Origin: an uncultured bacterium
GTDB lineage: Bacteria; Bacillota; Clostridia; Lachnospirales; Lachnospiraceae
Length of the DNA stretch: 25,281 nt
Direction of reading: 5' to 3'
Assembly: GCA_946061355.1 (NCBI GenBank)
Contig: CAMGRE010000007.1
Coordinates: 1 to 25,281, forward strand
The position numbers were made by a program, and so were the translations under genes. Below, in pieces: positions 1 through 7,218 of the stretch; the first letter of the stretch is position 1, and each line of letters starts with the position of its first letter. The notes beneath the pieces are model-generated. The model saw nothing but the letters and a program-made list of their open reading frames with translations. It was not told where the DNA came from and did no database searches.

Positions 1-25
1 TCACAGATTGGTTATTTGCTGCCAT
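1..25 (-). CDS. Start of an unidentified downstream gene (partial, cut by window edge)
   Basis: An ATG on the minus strand at 25-23 opens a reading frame that stays open to the window edge. It encodes Met-Ala-Ala-Asn-Asn-Gln-Ser-Val. It lies 3 bases after the rfbC stop codon, and the end of rfbC supplies a GAAGGA purine tract as a possible ribosome-binding site. The position fits the next gene of the same operon. Eight residues are too few to name a function. They do not look like the usual start of RmlD, which begins with a nucleotide-binding strand. Confidence 0.4.
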
Positions 26-28
26 GGT

Positions 29-586
29 TTATTTTCCTTCGGTGTACTCTTTGATTCCGCCCCATTTGGTATCCTTATCGGATATGGTCAGCTCCATCCC
101 CTCCGGGATCGGCCACTCAACACCGATATCGGGATCGCTCCACAGCAGACCGCCCTCATCATTGGGATGATAGAAATCCGTACACTTATAAGCAAACTCC
201 GCATGATCGGACAACACCAGAAAACCGTGTGCAAAATTCTTCGGAATAAAAAACTGCTTCTTATTCTCCGCGGACAGGCGCACGCCAAACCACTTGCCGT
301 ATGTCTTAGATCCCGGGCGCAGATCCACCGCCACATCAAAAACCTCGCCGCTCACAACGCGCACCAGCTTGTCCTGGGGATAATTGATCTGAAAATGAAG
401 ACCTCTGAGCACTCCCTTTTTGGAAGCGGACTGATTGTCCTGCACAAAGACCTGATCAATGCCTGCCTCCTTGAAATCATTGTAATTATAGGTCTCCATA
501 AAATACCCGCGCTCGTCCCCGAACACCGCCGGTGTAATAATTTTCAGACCTTCAATCTCACACGTTTCAACCGTTATCTTTCCCAT
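29..586 (-). CDS. rfbC: dTDP-4-dehydrorhamnose 3,5-epimerase (RmlC)
   Basis: This 185-residue cytoplasmic enzyme epimerises C3 and C5 of dTDP-4-keto-6-deoxy-glucose, the third step of dTDP-L-rhamnose synthesis. Its length is typical of RmlC. Family hallmarks are visible: an F-GDERGYFMETY segment at residues 22-33, Q49-DNQS-S, the RGLHFQ motif at 61-66 with the catalytic His64, the G80-V-DVAVDLR strand, and the FIPKNFAHGF motif at 113-122, with Tyr133 a candidate for the second catalytic residue. The frame is open 18 codons further upstream, but the ATG at 586 is chosen because GGAG sits 8 bases before it and RmlC proteins start here. It follows the small GH25 gene by 16 bases and is part of the same minus-strand operon as rfbA and rfbB. 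Confidence 0.95.
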   Translation of the reverse strand: MGKITVETCEIEGLKIITPAVFGDERGYFMETYNYNDFKEAGIDQVFVQDNQSASKKGVLRGLHFQINYPQDKLVRVVSGEVFDVAVDLRPGSKTYGKWFGVRLSAENKKQFFIPKNFAHGFLVLSDHAEFAYKCTDFYHPNDEGGLLWSDPDIGVEWPIPEGMELTISDKDTKWGGIKEYTEGK

Positions 587-594
587 TTTCTTCT

Positions 595-598
595 CTCC
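595..598 (-). promoter_or_regulatory. Ribosome-binding site deciding the rfbC start
   Basis: GGAG on the minus strand lies 8 bases upstream of the ATG at 586. It lies inside the longer open frame, just after the stop codon of the GH25 gene, and supports the shorter 185-residue RmlC. Confidence 0.6.
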
Positions 599-602
599 AT
601 TT

Positions 603-1865
603 CTATTCTTCCTCCGAAGCCGCCTGACTGTCAGGCGCACTCCAGTAGCTTACATTAAAATCCACTTTGCCGTCAATACCGTCTATGGAACCGCTGGAAG
701 TATACTGCCAAAGCTGATACTTCCCTGCATATTCCGGCTGCTCACGGTATTCCGCCAGCCAGATGACATGCTGCGTATCAAGCTTTGCGGTGTCCAGACG
801 CCCGTTCAGCCAGTTTCTCGAAGAATAAACACCGGCATAATATCCCGCGTTTTCGATCGTCTCACAAAATGCCTGACATACCGCCGTCCTGGTCGCCACA
901 TCCAGACTGTCCGCACGGCCATTGCCGCCGGCGCCCTCCGTGTCGATAAACACCGGATAATCGAGTGCTCCGCCGTTATTCAGACAAAGCACCATACTCG
1001 CTTCCTCCACAGCCTCCACCACGGAAGTTGCCTGCGTAAAGAAATACAGACCCACTTTGATGCCGGCTTTTTTCGCCCCTTCCAGATTCTTATAGAAATA
1101 AGGATCCTCAACAAGCGTGCCGGTCACGGAACCACGGTAGCCGCACCTGATGATCGCGAACTCAACGCCGGAAGCCCTGACCTTCTCCCAGTTGATCTCC
1201 TTGTTCCACTTGGACACATCAATGCCGAAAGAACGATTGTCGCGGGACTCCAGGATTTCCTCCTGTTCGGTCTTGTCCGCATCATCCTCGGCACTGTTTA
1301 CGGAGCTGTCCTCCGCCTCCGCATTGATATCCGCCTCTGTTTTGATGAGGAGCGAGATATCCTCGATCGGCGTGTATTCCACCTGATTCTTCACGTGGAT
1401 GGAAAGTGGCTCCGACGGGACCTTGTAGCCGTCAAGCTCGCTTAACGCCACCTGATACTCACCGGGTTTTAAATCCCCCACATAAAGGATCCCGTCCTGA
1501 TCCAGATCTTTATATTCCTCGCCGTTCACCGTGATATACAGCGGTATTCCCGTCACCAGTTCCCCGAGATCATTGAGCACCTGCACCCGCAGATCCCGCT
1601 CCACCGATGTCGCTGCCAGTGTCAGTTTTTTTCCCTGTCCTGCCAGCAGCTTCTCATACCGGGTAGGCTCTTTATCAAAAAAAGTCTCATCCCGCATAAA
1701 AGCATACAGATCTGGTTCCTCCTCAAGAGACTCCTGCGCAGTCTGCTGCTTCACCGCCTGTCTTTTCTGGTTTTTGTAGGCTTCAATGGCAACAACCGTC
1801 CCGAGGATCATTGTGATCATGACAATCACCAGAAAGATGGTGAGCCTTTTCAGCTTAGAGTCCAT
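603..1865 (-). CDS. Membrane-anchored GH25 muramidase (small paralogue)
   Basis: This 420-residue protein probably cleaves the MurNAc-GlcNAc bond of peptidoglycan outside the cell. Residues 8-28 form one hydrophobic helix after a short basic N-terminus, acting as a signal anchor. Residues 81-170 form an all-beta module with a DQDG turn (122-125) and a PGEYQV strand, resembling a transthyretin-like or CNA-B-type domain. An acidic linker (180-210) leads to the GH25 catalytic domain (212-406), with GIDVSKW (D216), FIDTEG (D308, E310), WQYTSSG and a final VDFN (D402), all expected GH25 active-site positions. ATG at 1865 is preferred over TTG at 1871 because AGAGG lies 6 bases upstream of it. The start overlaps the end of rfbA by 11 bases, suggesting translational coupling. 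It is a paralogue of the 1011-residue protein at 3987-7022. The GH25 call is secure; the anchor and the substrate details are inferred. Confidence 0.92.
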   Translation of the reverse strand: MDSKLKRLTIFLVIVMITMILGTVVAIEAYKNQKRQAVKQQTAQESLEEEPDLYAFMRDETFFDKEPTRYEKLLAGQGKKLTLAATSVERDLRVQVLNDLGELVTGIPLYITVNGEEYKDLDQDGILYVGDLKPGEYQVALSELDGYKVPSEPLSIHVKNQVEYTPIEDISLLIKTEADINAEAEDSSVNSAEDDADKTEQEEILESRDNRSFGIDVSKWNKEINWEKVRASGVEFAIIRCGYRGSVTGTLVEDPYFYKNLEGAKKAGIKVGLYFFTQATSVVEAVEEASMVLCLNNGGALDYPVFIDTEGAGGNGRADSLDVATRTAVCQAFCETIENAGYYAGVYSSRNWLNGRLDTAKLDTQHVIWLAEYREQPEYAGKYQLWQYTSSGSIDGIDGKVDFNVSYWSAPDSQAASEEE

Positions 1866-2724
1866 TTGCAACCTCTACGAGATACTTTCCGTAATTCGTC
1901 TTCATCAATGGTTCCGCCAGCTTGAGCAGCTGCTCTCTGGTGATAAACCCGCGTTTATAAGCGATCTCTTCGATGCAGGAAATGTACAGTCCCTGCCTCT
2001 TCTGGAAAGCCGCCACAAAATCCGCAGCATCCAGCAGCGCATCATGATTTCCCGTATCCAGCCATGCGAAACCTCTGCCGAGCTGCTGCACATGGAGCGT
2101 CCCTCTGCGCAGGTACTCGTTGTTGATACTGGTGATCTCAATCTCGCCACGTGCGGAGGGCTTGACATTCCTCGCAATCTCCACCACATCATTATCGTAG
2201 AAATACAGACCGGGCACCGCATAATTGCTCTTGGGATGTTCCGGCTTCTCCTCGATCGACAGCGCCTTGCCGGTCTCATCAAACTCTACCACGCCATACT
2301 CTCTGGGATCTCTCACATAATATCCGAAGATCGTGGCTCCGTCCTTTCTGGCTGCCACCTCTCTGAGCACTCTGGAAAAACTCTGCCCGTAGAAAATATT
2401 ATCCCCGAGCACCAGCGCAACGCTGTCCTTCCCGATAAAATCAGCGCCGATGATAAATGCATCCGCCAATCCCCTCGGATACTCCTGTACCGCATATTCC
2501 ATACGAAGTCCAAGCTGCTCGCCTGTGCCAAACAGTTCCTCGAACACCGGGAGATCCCTGGGTGTCGATATGATCAGGATATCCCTGATCCCCGCCAGCA
2601 TCAGTGTGGAAAGGGGATAGTAGATCATCGGCTTGTCATACACCGGCATGATCTGCTTGGAAATCGCTTTTGTCAATGGATACAGTCTTGTGCCGGAACC
2701 GCCCGCCAAGATAATTCCCTTCAT
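1855..2724 (-). CDS. rfbA: Glucose-1-phosphate thymidylyltransferase (RmlA)
   Basis: This 289-residue cytoplasmic enzyme joins glucose-1-phosphate and dTTP to give dTDP-glucose, the first step of dTDP-L-rhamnose synthesis. The nucleotide-binding motif GGSGTRLYPLT is at residues 8-18, followed by SKQIMPVYDKPMIYYPLSTLM, IS-P-D, LGDNIFYG, EKP and the WLDTGNHDAL motif typical of RmlA. The length matches the family (about 290). The frame extends 19 codons upstream, but ATG at 2724 is chosen because GGAGG lies 7 bases before it and the protein should begin MKGIILAGG. It lies 108 bases downstream of rfbB, with a hairpin between them, and overlaps the next gene (GH25) by 11 bases. Confidence 0.96.
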   Translation of the reverse strand: MKGIILAGGSGTRLYPLTKAISKQIMPVYDKPMIYYPLSTLMLAGIRDILIISTPRDLPVFEELFGTGEQLGLRMEYAVQEYPRGLADAFIIGADFIGKDSVALVLGDNIFYGQSFSRVLREVAARKDGATIFGYYVRDPREYGVVEFDETGKALSIEEKPEHPKSNYAVPGLYFYDNDVVEIARNVKPSARGEIEITSINNEYLRRGTLHVQQLGRGFAWLDTGNHDALLDAADFVAAFQKRQGLYISCIEEIAYKRGFITREQLLKLAEPLMKTNYGKYLVEVANGL

Positions 2725-2731
2725 GTAAATT

Positions 2732-2736
2732 CCTCC
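2732..2736 (-). promoter_or_regulatory. Ribosome-binding site deciding the rfbA start
   Basis: A perfect GGAGG on the minus strand stands 7 bases upstream of the ATG at 2724, which rules out the longer in-frame start at 2781. Confidence 0.7.
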
Positions 2737-2770
2737 AAATCGTAAAAAATCGGTAAATAATCTCTGCAAC

Positions 2771-2817
2771 AAAAAATGCAAGAAAGAAGGCTTATGATAA
2801 AATCAATAACCCTTCTT
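2771..2817 (-). terminator. Hairpin with delayed U-tract between rfbB and rfbA (possible attenuator)
   Basis: On the minus strand AAGAAGG (2817-2811) pairs with CCTTCTT (2790-2784). Inside it, TTAT and GAT pair with ATC and ATAA around a TTT loop, with one G-G mismatch and one bulged T. A run of six T follows seven bases after the stem (2776-2771). The stem is AT-rich and the U-tract is displaced, so it may only partly terminate or may be an mRNA-stability element that sets the ratio of rfbB to the genes below. Confidence 0.35.
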
Positions 2818-2832
2818 CTTACAACTTCTGTT

Positions 2833-3915
2833 CTATTTTGTCTGATACATTTCCTCGTAATACTTCTGATAGTCACCGCTTGTGACATTCTTCATCCAGT
2901 CCTCATGCTCAAAGAACCACTTGATCGTCAGTTTGATTCCTTCCTTGAACATGGTCTCCGGCTCCCAGCCGATCTCTGCCTTGATCTTGTCCGGCGCAAT
3001 GGCGTATCTCCTGTCGTGACCTTTGCGATCCTCCACATAAGTGATCAGATCCTTTGAGACAAGCTTTTTCCTCGGATCACTGTCCGGAAGCATCTCCTGC
3101 AGTGTCTCGATGATAATATTGATAATCTCGATGTTCTGCTTCTCGTTGTGGCCGCCCACATTATAAGTCTCAAAGAGACGTCCCTTCTCCTGTACCATGT
3201 CGATCGCTTTCGCGTGATCCTCAACATACAGCCAGTCGCGGACATTCTTACCGTCACCGTACACGGGCAGCTTCTTTCCCTGCAGTGCATTGTTGATGAT
3301 CAGCGGAATCAGCTTCTCCGGGAACTGGTACGGTCCGTAATTGTTGGAGCAGTTCGTAATGTTCGCCGGGAACTTATAGGTGTCCATATATGCCTTCACC
3401 AGCATGTCCGAGGACGCCTTGCTCGCAGAATACGGGCTGTGCGGCGCATACGGCGTTGTCTCATAGAAATAACCGCCATCCTCCTCAAGAGAACCATACA
3501 CCTCATCGGTTGACACATGGAGGAACTTCTTGCCCTCCTTAAAAGTGCCGTCCGGCAGCTCCCATGCCGCTTTGGCACAGTTTAACATCACTGCGGTCCC
3601 CAGCACGTTCGTCTGCACGAACACCTCGGGATTCCGGATACTCCTGTCCACATGACTCTCTGCCGCGAAATGAACCACCCTGTCGATGTCATTCTCCGCA
3701 AACACCTTTGTGATCGCTTCCTTATCACAGATATCCGCCTTCACAAATGTATAATTCGGGCGGTTCTCAACCTCCTTGAGGTTCTCCAGATTGCCCGCAT
3801 ACGTAAGCGCATCCACATTGATGATGCGGATCTCATCCCCGTATTTCTTGAACATGTAATGAATATAATTGGAGCCGATAAAGCCTGCGCCCCCTGTAAC
3901 CAGATACGTTCTCAT
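2833..3915 (-). CDS. rfbB: dTDP-glucose 4,6-dehydratase (RmlB)
   Basis: This 360-residue cytoplasmic extended short-chain dehydrogenase converts dTDP-glucose to dTDP-4-keto-6-deoxy-glucose, the second step of dTDP-rhamnose synthesis, using tightly bound NAD. The Rossmann motif TGGAGFIGSNY is at residues 7-17, NVDALTYAGN at 33-42 and HFAAESHVDRSI at 82-93. The catalytic STDEVYG is at 135-141 (T136, D137, E138), and the YSASK pair is Tyr162/Lys166. The length is typical. An AAGGA tract precedes the ATG by about 9 bases. It sits 71 bases after the large GH25 gene, with a candidate promoter in the gap, so it may be the first gene of the rhamnose unit. Order on the strand is rfbB, rfbA, GH25, rfbC. 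Confidence 0.97.
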   Translation of the reverse strand: MRTYLVTGGAGFIGSNYIHYMFKKYGDEIRIINVDALTYAGNLENLKEVENRPNYTFVKADICDKEAITKVFAENDIDRVVHFAAESHVDRSIRNPEVFVQTNVLGTAVMLNCAKAAWELPDGTFKEGKKFLHVSTDEVYGSLEEDGGYFYETTPYAPHSPYSASKASSDMLVKAYMDTYKFPANITNCSNNYGPYQFPEKLIPLIINNALQGKKLPVYGDGKNVRDWLYVEDHAKAIDMVQEKGRLFETYNVGGHNEKQNIEIINIIIETLQEMLPDSDPRKKLVSKDLITYVEDRKGHDRRYAIAPDKIKAEIGWEPETMFKEGIKLTIKWFFEHEDWMKNVTSGDYQKYYEEMYQTK

Positions 3916-3952
3916 TGTTTTTTTCCTTGTTTCCCTTCTTGCATTTTTATCT

Positions 3953-3961
3953 ATTGTATCA
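3953..3961 (-). promoter_or_regulatory. Candidate extended -10 promoter for rfbB
   Basis: On the minus strand TGA-TACAAT reads as an extended -10 element, about 40 bases upstream of the rfbB start and just after the stop of the large GH25 gene. The -35 region 17 bases further up (TGGTAA) is a poor match. It could give the rhamnose genes a promoter independent of the muramidase gene. Confidence 0.4.
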
Positions 3962-3986
3962 CATTCCTGTTTTATTTACCACAGAA

Positions 3987-6900
3987 TTAGTACCCCAGAT
4001 AACTGATGTTCATATCTACGTTTCCGCTGATGCCGCTGACCTTTCCCTTGGAGGTGTACTGCCACATATCGTGGCGTGTCGCCGTGTAAGTAGGCGCTGC
4101 CGCATACTGTGCGAGCCAGATCTTGTACCCGGTCAGGGATCCCGTGTTCATCTTGCTCTCAAACCATGTCTTGTTCGCGTAGATTCCCGCCGTGTAGCCG
4201 CCATTCTGAATCGTCTTGCAGAATGCGTTCACGACAGCCGTTCTGGTATTTTTGTCAATGCCGTCCGCTCTGCCGCCGCTTCCTTCCACGTCGATAAATA
4301 CCGGATAGGACAGCTTATATCCCTTGATCAGATTGAGTACCATGGACGCTTCCTCAACGGCCTCCACCTCATTGATCGCCTGGGTAAAGAAATACACACC
4401 CACTTTGATGCCTGCCGCCTGTGCTCCCTGAATATTTGCCTTGAACTTGGGATCCTGGATCAGCGCACCTGTCGAAGAACCACGGTAACCACAGCGGATG
4501 ATCGCATAATTGACGCCGGAATTCTTTACCGCCGTCCAGTCAATCGTTCCGTTCCACTTGGACACATCGATTCCCATGATACCCGAGCTGGAGTTCACGA
4601 TCAATGCCCCATCCGAGCCGAAGGAATATTTTGCCCCCTGAATAACCTGATCGCCCGTCACGGGATTACCGTTCTTATCAAAGAAATACGTCTTTCCGTC
4701 AAGGTTCTGCCAGCCTGTGTACTTATACTTCACATTGGCAAGCTTCTTGTATAATTTGACATCCTTATAGTAATCGGCATAAACAGCCTCGACATATTCA
4801 TCATTCTTATTCTTGACGTAGAGCTGATTGCCATCCTTGTCCTTTAACTTTGTGGTCGTGTCGCTCTTCGGATTCAGCTTTACCGTCACCTTACAGGAAG
4901 CCGTCGCCTCAGCTCCGGAACCATCTTTCACCTTCAGGGTGATGGTGGTCTCGCCCTCCTTCACGCCGGTGATCTTGCCCTTCTCGCCACTCGCATCCAC
5001 CTTGGCGATCTTGTCGCTGCCGGAGGAATACGTGTAAGTCACCGTACCGCTCACATTCTCGACCGTTGCCGTCAGTTCCTTATCCGCTTCCGTAAAGACT
5101 GTGAGTGACTCCGCACTCAGCTTCACGGACAGTGCCGACGCTTTCTTGACGATCACCTTGCATGTCGCCGACTTGGAAGTATCCTCCTCAGAGGTCGCCT
5201 TAATCGTTGTCTCTCCCTCTGCGACCGCGGTGATCTTGCCGTTTTCGACTTTAGCAATCTTTTCGTTATCACTGCTCCACTTCACGTTTCCTTCGGAAAC
5301 TGTTGCGGAGACAGTTGCCGTCTCACCAACCTTGAGTGACACCTCGGACTTGTCCAGACTGATCGTCACCGCCGCTTTGTTCACTGTGACGGTTGCCGTG
5401 CCCTTCTTGCTGCTGTCCTTGCTCGATGTCGCTGTGATCGTGACGCTGCCTGCTTTCTTCGCTGTCACCACACCAGAGCTGTCGACACTTGCAATCGAGG
5501 AATCACTGCTGCTCCAGGAGACGCTCTTATCACTGTCGGACAGGTTTTCACCCTTCACCTCAGCCTTCAATGTCAGCGTCTTGCCGATATCGATACTTCC
5601 GCCACCACTCACGCTGACACCGGTCACCTTGGGCGTCTTGGTCTCTTCTGCAGGCTTGTCATTGTCTCCGGTGTTACCGGTATTGCTGCCACCTGTATTG
5701 CCGGTGCCGCCGCCTTCTGTCTTACCGGCGTCGCCACCCTCTTCTGTCTTGGTGTTATCGTCTTTCTTGTCGTCTTCTGTCTTGGTGTTATCTCCGTTTG
5801 TGCCATCGTCTCCCGACTTATCCGTATCGTTGTCACCGTCCTGCGGCTCGGTTTCCTTTTCCATAATACGGAACAAACTTCTCGCTCTCGCAGAGGAGGC
5901 AGGATCAGGGACATCATCTCTGTCAATGCGTTCATACTCTGAACCGCTGGAACCGTCCGATCCGATCGGAGTCTTTGTGGATTCCACCCACTCAACCGTA
6001 TCCTTCAGCGCAGGCGCCGTCTCTGCCTCCTGCACCGCGGTATCCTCTTTTGCCACATTGACCTGCGCCTCCGTCTTGATCTCGTCTGCTACATCGATCT
6101 GCTTGTATTCAATCTTATCCTTTACTTTGACAGAAACGGCTTCCGTGGAAAACTTATAGCCATCCATGCCATCCACTTCCACAATGGAGACCTGATACGT
6201 ACCCGGCGTCAGATTGGTCTTGTAGATAATACCATCCTTGTCGTCATCCTGATATGTTGTGCTTTTGCCGTCCGGTCCCTTGACATCTGCCTTGAACGGA
6301 ATGCCGGAAATCAGTTTCCCTCCGTTTTTGTTCATGAATTTGATCTTCAGATCCTTCTCAACGGAAGTCAGATTCAGCAGAATATAGTCCTCCTGCTTTT
6401 CACCCTCTTCCTCTGTTTCCTCCGTCTCTTCCGTCTCATCTATGACTTCGGCGTTGAGCGCCGCGACCTCCGCGTCCGTCACTGCGAGCAGTCCGCTCTC
6501 CCCGGCCACACTCAGTTCTCCAAGTTCCTGACCGAGCTGTGCAAAAGCCGCCACCTGATCTTCCACAGCGTTTGCAGACAGATAGACGCTTCCGGTAATG
6601 ATGGCAAGCACCAGAACCAGAACGCCTGTGGAAATGATAATGCGGTCACCCGTACTCATATCCGCCGCACTCTCACACAGTCCCTTAAACATTGCCACCA
6701 GAGGGGATTCTTTCTTAGGTTTCCGCTTCTGCGCCGCCGGCTTTTTATCGACCGGTTTCCTGCGAACGGGCTCCTTCTCAGCCTCGACCACTTTCTTTGT
6801 GGCCGGCTTCCTCTTTGCAGTCTCTTTCTCCACCGCTTTCTCACTGTCAGCTTTTTTCCTGACAGTTTTTCTCTCGACCGGCTTCTTCTCTTCCGGTTTG

Positions 6901-7022
6901 CTCTTTTTTATTCTGTTTTCCGTTTTATCCTTAACCCTGTTAACAGGCTTTTCTTTCGTAGATTTGTCGACTTCCAGTTCATCCAGGAAGTCAAACTCAT
7001 CATTGTCAAAATCTTTTCTCAT
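3987..7022 (-). CDS. Large membrane-anchored GH25 muramidase with Big2 domains
   Basis: This 1011-residue mosaic surface protein probably hydrolyses peptidoglycan. Residues 20-105 are a very basic cytoplasmic segment rich in Lys-Lys-Pro-Val-type repeats, and a single transmembrane helix lies at about 127-150. Residues 213-310 are the same beta module as in the smaller GH25 protein (SVEKDL, DKDG turn, PGTYQV). Residues 388-460 are a Gly/Asp/Thr/Asn-rich flexible linker. Three Big2-like Ig domains follow at about 464-547, 551-626 and 629-715. A choline-binding-like repeat pair (YTGWQNLDGKTYFFDKNGN, then YSFGSDG) lies at 768-808. The GH25 domain is at 816-1009 with D819, the FIDVEG pair D911/E913, WQYTSKG and D1003. 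Family length for bare GH25 is about 200 residues, so most of the protein is tether and spacer. A strong promoter lies upstream (7080-7108), and the gene may be monocistronic or read on into rfbB. Confidence 0.93.
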   Translation of the reverse strand: MRKDFDNDEFDFLDELEVDKSTKEKPVNRVKDKTENRIKKSKPEEKKPVERKTVRKKADSEKAVEKETAKRKPATKKVVEAEKEPVRRKPVDKKPAAQKRKPKKESPLVAMFKGLCESAADMSTGDRIIISTGVLVLVLAIITGSVYLSANAVEDQVAAFAQLGQELGELSVAGESGLLAVTDAEVAALNAEVIDETEETEETEEEGEKQEDYILLNLTSVEKDLKIKFMNKNGGKLISGIPFKADVKGPDGKSTTYQDDDKDGIIYKTNLTPGTYQVSIVEVDGMDGYKFSTEAVSVKVKDKIEYKQIDVADEIKTEAQVNVAKEDTAVQEAETAPALKDTVEWVESTKTPIGSDGSSGSEYERIDRDDVPDPASSARARSLFRIMEKETEPQDGDNDTDKSGDDGTNGDNTKTEDDKKDDNTKTEEGGDAGKTEGGGTGNTGGSNTGNTGDNDKPAEETKTPKVTGVSVSGGGSIDIGKTLTLKAEVKGENLSDSDKSVSWSSSDSSIASVDSSGVVTAKKAGSVTITATSSKDSSKKGTATVTVNKAAVTISLDKSEVSLKVGETATVSATVSEGNVKWSSDNEKIAKVENGKITAVAEGETTIKATSEEDTSKSATCKVIVKKASALSVKLSAESLTVFTEADKELTATVENVSGTVTYTYSSGSDKIAKVDASGEKGKITGVKEGETTITLKVKDGSGAEATASCKVTVKLNPKSDTTTKLKDKDGNQLYVKNKNDEYVEAVYADYYKDVKLYKKLANVKYKYTGWQNLDGKTYFFDKNGNPVTGDQVIQGAKYSFGSDGALIVNSSSGIMGIDVSKWNGTIDWTAVKNSGVNYAIIRCGYRGSSTGALIQDPKFKANIQGAQAAGIKVGVYFFTQAINEVEAVEEASMVLNLIKGYKLSYPVFIDVEGSGGRADGIDKNTRTAVVNAFCKTIQNGGYTAGIYANKTWFESKMNTGSLTGYKIWLAQYAAAPTYTATRHDMWQYTSKGKVSGISGNVDMNISYLGY

Positions 7023-7048
7023 TCCTGCTTCCTTTTTTATGTGTTATG

Positions 7049-7067
7049 TTAACTCACGCGCAGTTAA
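7049..7067. promoter_or_regulatory. Inverted repeat in the 5' leader of the large GH25 gene (operator-like)
   Basis: TTAACT and AGTTAA form a perfect 6-base inverted repeat around a 7-base GC-rich centre (CACGCGC). It begins about 5 bases downstream of the predicted transcription start of the muramidase gene. This is a typical place for a repressor site. The regulator is not identified. Confidence 0.4.
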
Positions 7068-7079
7068 TAATTCTGTAAC

Positions 7080-7108
7080 ATTGTACCATTAACCTAACAA
7101 TACTTCAA
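7080..7108 (-). promoter_or_regulatory. Sigma-A type promoter of the large GH25 gene
   Basis: On the minus strand TTGAAG (7108-7103) is followed by a 17-base spacer and TACAAT (7085-7080), with TG one base before the -10 (extended -10). The predicted start near 7073 gives a leader of about 50 bases before the ATG at 7022. Confidence 0.65.
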
Positions 7109-7144
7109 GGAAAACCGGCAACTTCCACCATTTCCCATGCCGTA

Positions 7145-7173
7145 TTGACTTTTTTTTGGAAAAGTGTCAAAAT
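7145..7173 (+). promoter_or_regulatory. Promoter of the zinc-ribbon gene, overlapped by an imperfect palindrome
   Basis: TTGACT (7145-7150), a 17-base spacer and CAAAAT (7168-7173) with a TG extension fit a sigma-A promoter about 45 bases before the start at 7219. The same stretch is an imperfect palindrome: TTGAC pairs with GTCAA (7166-7170), and ACTTTT pairs with AAAAGT inside it. The arms coincide with the two promoter boxes, so a bound dimer would block transcription. The repressor is unknown. Confidence 0.5.
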
Positions 7174-7218
7174 AAACCATATGATTCAGATAAATGAAAG
7201 AAGGGAGGATTATGTCAC

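Noticed and set aside
1786..2745. A 319-codon plus-strand open frame opposite rfbA
   Set aside because: rfbA on the minus strand has all family motifs; the opposite frame has none and lacks a start signal.
4600..4720. Choline-binding repeats taken as proof of binding to choline teichoic acid
   Set aside because: Only one full and one partial repeat are present; such short runs are common in clostridial surface proteins and do not show choline binding.
3915..4754. A plus-strand frame similar to another plus-strand frame at 768-1445
   Set aside because: The similarity arises because both lie opposite the paralogous GH25 domains; it is not an independent gene family.
5560..5860. Repetitive DNA of the linker taken as a CRISPR array or mobile repeat
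   Set aside because: It encodes an in-frame low-complexity Gly/Asp/Thr/Asn linker with irregular short units and no unique spacers of constant size.
5101..6159. A long plus-strand open frame (352 codons) opposite the large GH25 gene
   Set aside because: It mirrors the Ser/Thr/Gly/Asp-rich and Big2 codons on the other strand, is highly repetitive in Ser, Leu and Val, and has no ribosome-binding site or family motif.
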